Of a DNA stretch of 64,000 bases, positions 59,949 through 64,000 are shown in pieces. Numbering within the stretch: the first letter of the stretch is position 1; each line of letters opens with the position of its first letter. The position numbers were made by a program, and so were the translations under genes. Source of the DNA: an uncultured bacterium (GTDB lineage Bacteria > Cyanobacteriota > Vampirovibrionia > Gastranaerophilales > Gastranaerophilaceae). The DNA lies in assembly GCA_905216055.1 (NCBI GenBank), contig CAJMSH010000001.1, positions 186,001 to 250,000 on the forward strand, written 5' to 3'. The notes below the pieces were generated by a model. It worked only from the letters and a program-made list of their open reading frames with translations. It was not told where the DNA came from and did no database searches.

Positions 59949-60188
59949 ATGACTGTAACTATTATCGGTGTTTCTTTAGAAAATAGGTTAGAAACTTCTG
60001 TTGAATTTCAGAAAATTATATCAAAATTCGGATGTCAAATAAATACAAGAATTGGTTTGCATTCGTTAAAAGAGAATGTTTGTTTAAATCAAGGAATTGT
60101 TCTGTTAGAAGTAAGCGGCGATGCTGCTCCTTTAATTGAAGAGCTTTCAAAAAAATGGGAAATTCAAACAATGAAGTTTGAATTATAA
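59949..60188 (+). CDS. TM1266-like iron-only hydrogenase system regulator
   Basis: The ATG at 59949 is chosen over 59928 because GGAGG lies 5 nt before it. The 79-residue product has the ACT-like pattern of TM1266 proteins: VTIIGVSLENRLETSVEFQK, ISKFGCQINTRIGLHS, and VCLNQGIVLLEVSGDAAPLI then an amphipathic end. The family is found near iron-only hydrogenase and its maturases, which are not in this window. Length and hydrophobic pattern agree; the assignment is by pattern only. Confidence 0.55.
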   Translation: MTVTIIGVSLENRLETSVEFQKIISKFGCQINTRIGLHSLKENVCLNQGIVLLEVSGDAAPLIEELSKKWEIQTMKFEL

Positions 60189-60263
60189 CTTTTGTAAACC
60201 TTTTATTTTTTTATAGCAAAAAAAAATATTGAGGGTGTTTCATATTGAAGGGAATTAGACCAG

Positions 60264-61808
60264 ATGATAACGCCCATAACTGCTTCAAATTCTAATTTAC
60301 AAAATCAGGCGCTTTTAAAAAAAACGCCAAACGGTAAAACAGAACCTAAAAAGCCTGATAGGACAAGCATCTTTTATATTAATGATTTCCACGGAAAATC
60401 GATAAATATGGAACGTACAGTTACGGCATCTTATGCTTTTGATCATTTTGTTCCTTCTGTTCCTACTGATAAATTGAAGCTTTCATCCGGTGATATTCAA
60501 CTAGGAGAGCCTGTTGATGCGAATAAAGTTATGGTAGAAGCTCAAAATATTATGGGAATTATGGCTTCTGCTATGGGCAATCATGAATATGATACTCCCG
60601 AACATATTGCTGAATTAATTCCGCAAATGGGGTATAAAATGCTTGCTTGTAACATACATATCAAGCCTGATAATCCTCTTTATAAAAAGGTTGAAAGCTC
60701 TTATGTTCAAGAAATTAACGGAAACAGATACGGAATTATCGGTGTTTCTCCTGTTGATTTGTTCTCAAGATTGAAGTATGGAAAGATTTTTGAAGAACTT
60801 CAAATCGATGGTATTGATAATACAATAAAAGATGTTCAATCTGAAGTTAACAACTTGAAAAAGCAAGGTGTTGACAGAATTATATTGTTATCTCATGTCG
60901 GATTTGGCTATGATCAAAAAATTGCAAAAGAAACAGACGGTATTGATATTATTTTAGGCGGTCATTCTCACAATCTGGTAAAAGATATAAAACCTAATAT
61001 TAACTTATTCAATTCAAAATCAGGTGAGCCTGTTGTAATAACACAAGCAGGACGTGACGGTAACTATTTTGGTGTATTGAATGTTGAATGGAATAAAAAC
61101 GGAGTGATAACAAAAGCTCAAAATAATGTAACAAGTACGAGAGGGTTCAAACGCAGTCCTGTTGTAAGACATGTGTTTGAATCAATTCTTGGAAAACCAA
61201 AAGTTGTAGGTGTAATAAATTCTGTTTCTCCTGCACCTAAAAATGTTTCTGTTGAACCAAGCGGTCATGGAAGCTTCCTTTGTGATTGTATGAAGGAAGA
61301 ATTGGGAACAGATATTGCATTATTCGGCTCTGCAACAATGAGAGGATTTTTTGAACCGGGAAAACTTGATACAAGATGGTTAGAAGATATTTCTCCGTTT
61401 AAAAATAAAATGGTTGTTGCAAATTATTCTGAAAAAGATATTGTTGATGCCTTGCGTGTAGCTTCAAGATCTTTGGTTAACACAAATAACAAGCCGGGAC
61501 TTGTTTATGTTTCAGGATTAAAATATAAAGTCGGCAAGGATGGAGAATTAAAGAGCGCATCTTTTGTTGACAGGAATGGAACAGAAACCCCTATTGATAT
61601 AAAAAATCCAAGAACAGATAAATTTTATAAAACAGCATTAACTGATTATTATGCAGCAGGGCATGACGGCTTTACTATGTTGAAAAAAGCTGATGCTGAT
61701 AAAAAGATTTATGATTTCGATGTTTGCAAATGTATAGAAGATTATATGCACAAAACTTCAAAACCTGTTGATATTGTAGATGACGGTAGAATTCAGGTTG
61801 TTGGGTAA
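60264..61808 (+). CDS. 5'-nucleotidase/UshA-like metallophosphoesterase
   Basis: Two domains: an N-terminal calcineurin-like half with FYINDFHGKSI, SSGDIQLGE, MGNHEYDTPE, LLSHVGFGYDQ and GGHSHN (all metal ligand blocks), and a C-terminal 5'-nucleotidase half from about residue 300 with DIALFGSATMRGFF and DYYAAGHDGFTML. Typical relatives are periplasmic, but this has no signal peptide: the start is Asn/Ser-rich and disordered (MITPITASNSNLQNQ) like the tag-bearing proteins in the window. Substrate may be nucleotides or sugar phosphates. Confidence 0.85.
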   Translation: MITPITASNSNLQNQALLKKTPNGKTEPKKPDRTSIFYINDFHGKSINMERTVTASYAFDHFVPSVPTDKLKLSSGDIQLGEPVDANKVMVEAQNIMGIMASAMGNHEYDTPEHIAELIPQMGYKMLACNIHIKPDNPLYKKVESSYVQEINGNRYGIIGVSPVDLFSRLKYGKIFEELQIDGIDNTIKDVQSEVNNLKKQGVDRIILLSHVGFGYDQKIAKETDGIDIILGGHSHNLVKDIKPNINLFNSKSGEPVVITQAGRDGNYFGVLNVEWNKNGVITKAQNNVTSTRGFKRSPVVRHVFESILGKPKVVGVINSVSPAPKNVSVEPSGHGSFLCDCMKEELGTDIALFGSATMRGFFEPGKLDTRWLEDISPFKNKMVVANYSEKDIVDALRVASRSLVNTNNKPGLVYVSGLKYKVGKDGELKSASFVDRNGTETPIDIKNPRTDKFYKTALTDYYAAGHDGFTMLKKADADKKIYDFDVCKCIEDYMHKTSKPVDIVDDGRIQVVG

Positions 61809-61828
61809 ATTGATTTTAATTAAATGTT

Positions 61829-62575
61829 TTAATCTTTAGCTTCGTAGGTCTTGATTAATTCGTAATCCCAAACTAATACCCCAATTGTCAAAGTATAAAC
61901 AAGTAAAATTGCGGTAATATAATTTGATAATTTTGCAATTTGAGTTTGTTTTGATGACAGTGCAAAGCTTATAGCATTTATATCACCTTTGTAAATTATT
62001 GCAACCGTTAATCCGACTAAAAAGAATATTATAAAAACTGCCAAAAGCGTAATTCCGTAAGCCGCAATTACAACCCATAATCTTTTAATCAATAGCATAA
62101 AATAATCTTTGGCATTAAATTTGTGGAAAAGTTTAAAAGCATCAGAATTTTCAAATTTATATGAAAAGCCTGCTTGAATCATAGTTAAAGGAATTGCTAG
62201 TAATGTTTCAATACAAAATGCTTGATATTGATATTTTGAAAACACGCTAATCATACACAAAGGAATCATTATTAGAAAAATTATAAATGGTACTTTTTTA
62301 GCAGCTATTTTTAGTACATTTATATCTGAATCAGGAATTTTTCTAGTGTGTAAAAATTCAGTTTCAAATCCGACAATGAAAAAGCTGAATAAAATAATTA
62401 ATAAGGCAAGTCCTATCTCTAAGTATATTGTTGCATCGTTATAATATTGCTCTACAAGTGCCATATACCCATTAATTAAGCCTGCAATTCCGCATATTGA
62501 AAATAAACATATTTGTCTTTGCAGTGCATTTTCACCTTTATATAAACAAGCTAATGCTTCACGCATTTTCGCCAT
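61829..62575 (-). CDS. Unknown membrane protein A of a pair (248 aa)
   Basis: Six or so membrane helices in 248 residues, starting after a short basic segment (KMREALACLYKGENALQRQICLFSICGIAGL). A central loop holds KFENSDAFKLFHKFNAKDYF. No enzyme motif. Its start lies inside the end of the upstream gene (17-nt overlap), which implies translational coupling and probably a complex. Confidence 0.55.
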   Translation of the reverse strand: MAKMREALACLYKGENALQRQICLFSICGIAGLINGYMALVEQYYNDATIYLEIGLALLIILFSFFIVGFETEFLHTRKIPDSDINVLKIAAKKVPFIIFLIMIPLCMISVFSKYQYQAFCIETLLAIPLTMIQAGFSYKFENSDAFKLFHKFNAKDYFMLLIKRLWVVIAAYGITLLAVFIIFFLVGLTVAIIYKGDINAISFALSSKQTQIAKLSNYITAILLVYTLTIGVLVWDYELIKTYEAKD

Positions 62576-63341
62576 TTTCTGTATCTTCCTTTCTAAAAAT
62601 TGGTTTTATATCTCTATAATAAGAGTTTATTAATGAATATGGAAAAGCAAAGTACCAAGTAACAATTATAAAATACCCTGCAAGTGAATTCATTATAATA
62701 TCCATAAAATAAAAATCATCAGTAATATACCCTATTTTGTCAATCCCGATAAGCCCTGCAATAGTATATATAAGTATGTATATTGCGGCAACTCCGACAG
62801 TTGTCAAAATAAATAGAATAAGTTTGATATATAAGCTTTTGAAAGCAGGTTTTACAAATTTAAATAACAATAAAATATTTAAAAGCCCTTTTGCACTGAA
62901 ATTTTCCGCATAAGCAAGGAATATATAATATACAAAAACCGCAAAGAATATTAATGGGAGGGTTACTACAAATGCTAGAGGCAATATATGAGTTACAATA
63001 TAAATTATTAAAGGTATAAAAAGAGCTATTAAAGCATAAATTCCCCATATAACATTTAATTTTATTACTCCCCAAAAAGCCTTAGGTTGAATTTCTTTGA
63101 GCTTTGGTAACATGCCGTTATTAATATTATTCATAGCGTTATATAGAAATTGCAAGCTATATGCGCCTACTATTATATTGAAAATAATATCAACAGGGTT
63201 TTGTCTTAGAGTAAAAGGATTTCCGCGTTTTATATCAATATAGCTTGAGGCAATTGTCCATATAACAGATATAACCAAAAGCCATATATGTGCTATTTTG
63301 TTTTCATAAACTTTTTTATAACTATCAATTAAACCGCTCAT
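62559..63341 (-). CDS. Unknown membrane protein B of a pair (260 aa)
   Basis: An amphipathic start (MSGLIDSYKKVYENKIAHIW) and about six membrane helices, with a loop KFVKPAFKSLYIKLILF. It resembles the general layout of DUF4013-like membrane proteins, without a decisive motif. It is the first gene of a two-gene unit. The end is rich in Asp/Glu. The GGAGAATAA site fits the ATG. Confidence 0.55.
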   Translation of the reverse strand: MSGLIDSYKKVYENKIAHIWLLVISVIWTIASSYIDIKRGNPFTLRQNPVDIIFNIIVGAYSLQFLYNAMNNINNGMLPKLKEIQPKAFWGVIKLNVIWGIYALIALFIPLIIYIVTHILPLAFVVTLPLIFFAVFVYYIFLAYAENFSAKGLLNILLLFKFVKPAFKSLYIKLILFILTTVGVAAIYILIYTIAGLIGIDKIGYITDDFYFMDIIMNSLAGYFIIVTWYFAFPYSLINSYYRDIKPIFRKEDTENGENA

Positions 63342-63385
63342 TTATTCTCCTCATATAGTTCTTATTATAGCAGTTATACATTTGA

Positions 63386-63413
63386 TTGCAACAATATTTT
63401 TTTATAGTAAGAT
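63386..63413 (+). promoter_or_regulatory. Leaderless promoter of prfB
   Basis: TTGCAA (63386-63391), 16 nt, TAAGAT (63408-63413), then 6 nt to ATG 63420. No ribosome site precedes the ATG. Confidence 0.6.
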
Positions 63414-63419
63414 TGATTT

Positions 63420-64000
63420 ATGGATATCGATATAAAACAGCGTTTTGGCGGGTTAAAAACCAGATTTGAAAAAATAAAGGAGTGTCTTTGACAAGGCTTC
63501 GTTAGTTAATGATTTAAGTAAATTGGAAGCTGAGATGCAAAGTCCTGAAGTTTGGGCTAATCAGAAAAAAGCCTCTGAATTAGGGGTAAAGATTAGGGAA
63601 ATAAAAGATAATATTGAATTTCTTGATAAGTGGCAAGCTGTAATAGAAGATGTTGAAACAGCATTTGAAATCGGAGATGAAAGTTTAATTTCAGAGATGA
63701 CGGTTCAACTTGATGAAATGTCTGTTGCATTAGATAAATTTGAAGTAAAACAGATGTTGAGCGGAGAATATGATGAGGCGGATGCAATTTTGTCAATAAA
63801 TTCAGGAGCAGGCGGAACTGATGCTCAAGATTGGGCAAGTATGCTTTTGAGAATGTATATGAGGTGGGCCGAAAGCAAAGATTGGAAAGTTGAGCTTTTA
63901 GATAAACTTGATGGTGATGAAGCAGGAATTAAATCAGCTACAATAAAAATTACGGGTCGATATGCCTACGGTTATGCAAAAGCAGAAAAAGGTGTTCACA
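63420..64000 (+). CDS. prfB: Peptide chain release factor 2 with programmed +1 frameshift (runs off right edge)
   Basis: RF2 ends translation at UGA and UAA. Frame 0 runs 23 codons from ATG 63420 to an in-frame TGA at 63489-63491. Just before it is AAGGAG (63477-63482), 3 nt upstream of CTT-TGA-C, the autoregulatory shift site. After the +1 slip (CTT, skip T, GAC) the frame reads DKASLVNDLSKLEAEMQSPE and on to SGAGGTDAQDWASMLLRMY, a conserved RF2/RF1 domain segment. The window ends before the GGQ peptidyl-hydrolysis motif. Low free RF2 favours the shift, so RF2 controls its own level. Confidence 0.95.

Noticed and set aside
1..64000. CRISPR array, insertion sequence or prophage
   Set aside because: No spaced direct repeats, transposase, integrase or phage structural genes were seen.

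Overview
The window is AT-rich, densely coded DNA from a bacterium with an outer membrane. Lipid A and LPS genes (lpxI, lpxB, waaA, an HldE-type heptose kinase, an LptD-like protein, O-antigen ligase, Wzx-type flippase, WecG/TagA-type transferase) sit beside ClpC, a DUF4330-like protein and unusual prepilin-like proteins starting (A)FTLAE or (A)YTLTE. Several unrecognised proteins have Asn/Ser-rich N-termini with an SF-x-G-like tag. Together this suggests a non-photosynthetic relative of Cyanobacteria (Vampirovibrionia/Melainabacteria, Gastranaerophilales-like). That placement is inference from gene content; no rRNA is present.

Layout. 1-9.5 kb: NarL-type response regulator (cut by the edge), rmuC with an in-frame stop before its normal C-terminus, pyrF, comEC, a secreted GHL10 glycosyl hydrolase, ispG, a phosphoesterase. 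9.5-14.9 kb: heptose kinase, O-antigen ligase, DegT aminotransferase, two small unknown genes. 14.9-15.3 kb: a candidate small RNA. 15.3-26 kb: rsmG, a TPR protein with a degenerate NTPase domain, a 34-residue membrane peptide, and a run M23 peptidase - LptD-like - class II aldolase - lpxI - lpxB. 26-31.4 kb: dGTPase, a large Cys-rich prepilin-like protein, GT26 transferase, a transketolase N-half, YhcH. 31.36-32.8 kb: what reads as a complete tryptophan-type attenuator (promoter, WW leader peptide, mutually exclusive hairpins, terminator) in front of one membrane protein of unknown function that contains no tryptophan. 32.8-48 kb: uridine-kinase-like and CheR-like proteins, a second prepilin, flippase, tRNA-Leu, waaA, folK, a flavoprotein, a GT-C membrane enzyme. 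48-64 kb: tRNA-Glu, clpC, GspF/PilC, TPR protein, pth, HTH regulator, tRNA-Lys, a Cdc48-like AAA ATPase, glyS, a TM1266-like regulator, a 5'-nucleotidase-like protein, two membrane proteins and prfB with its programmed frameshift.

Regulation. Promoters of the form TTGaca-17-TAtaAT are easy to read. In at least eight genes without a Shine-Dalgarno sequence (pyrF, comEC, ispG, the GT26 gene, waaA, folK, the GspF gene, prfB) the -10 box lies 6-9 nt before the start codon, which predicts leaderless mRNAs. Three unlinked unknown membrane genes (24431, 31594 and 45327-) appear to share one domain; only the middle one sits behind the attenuator.
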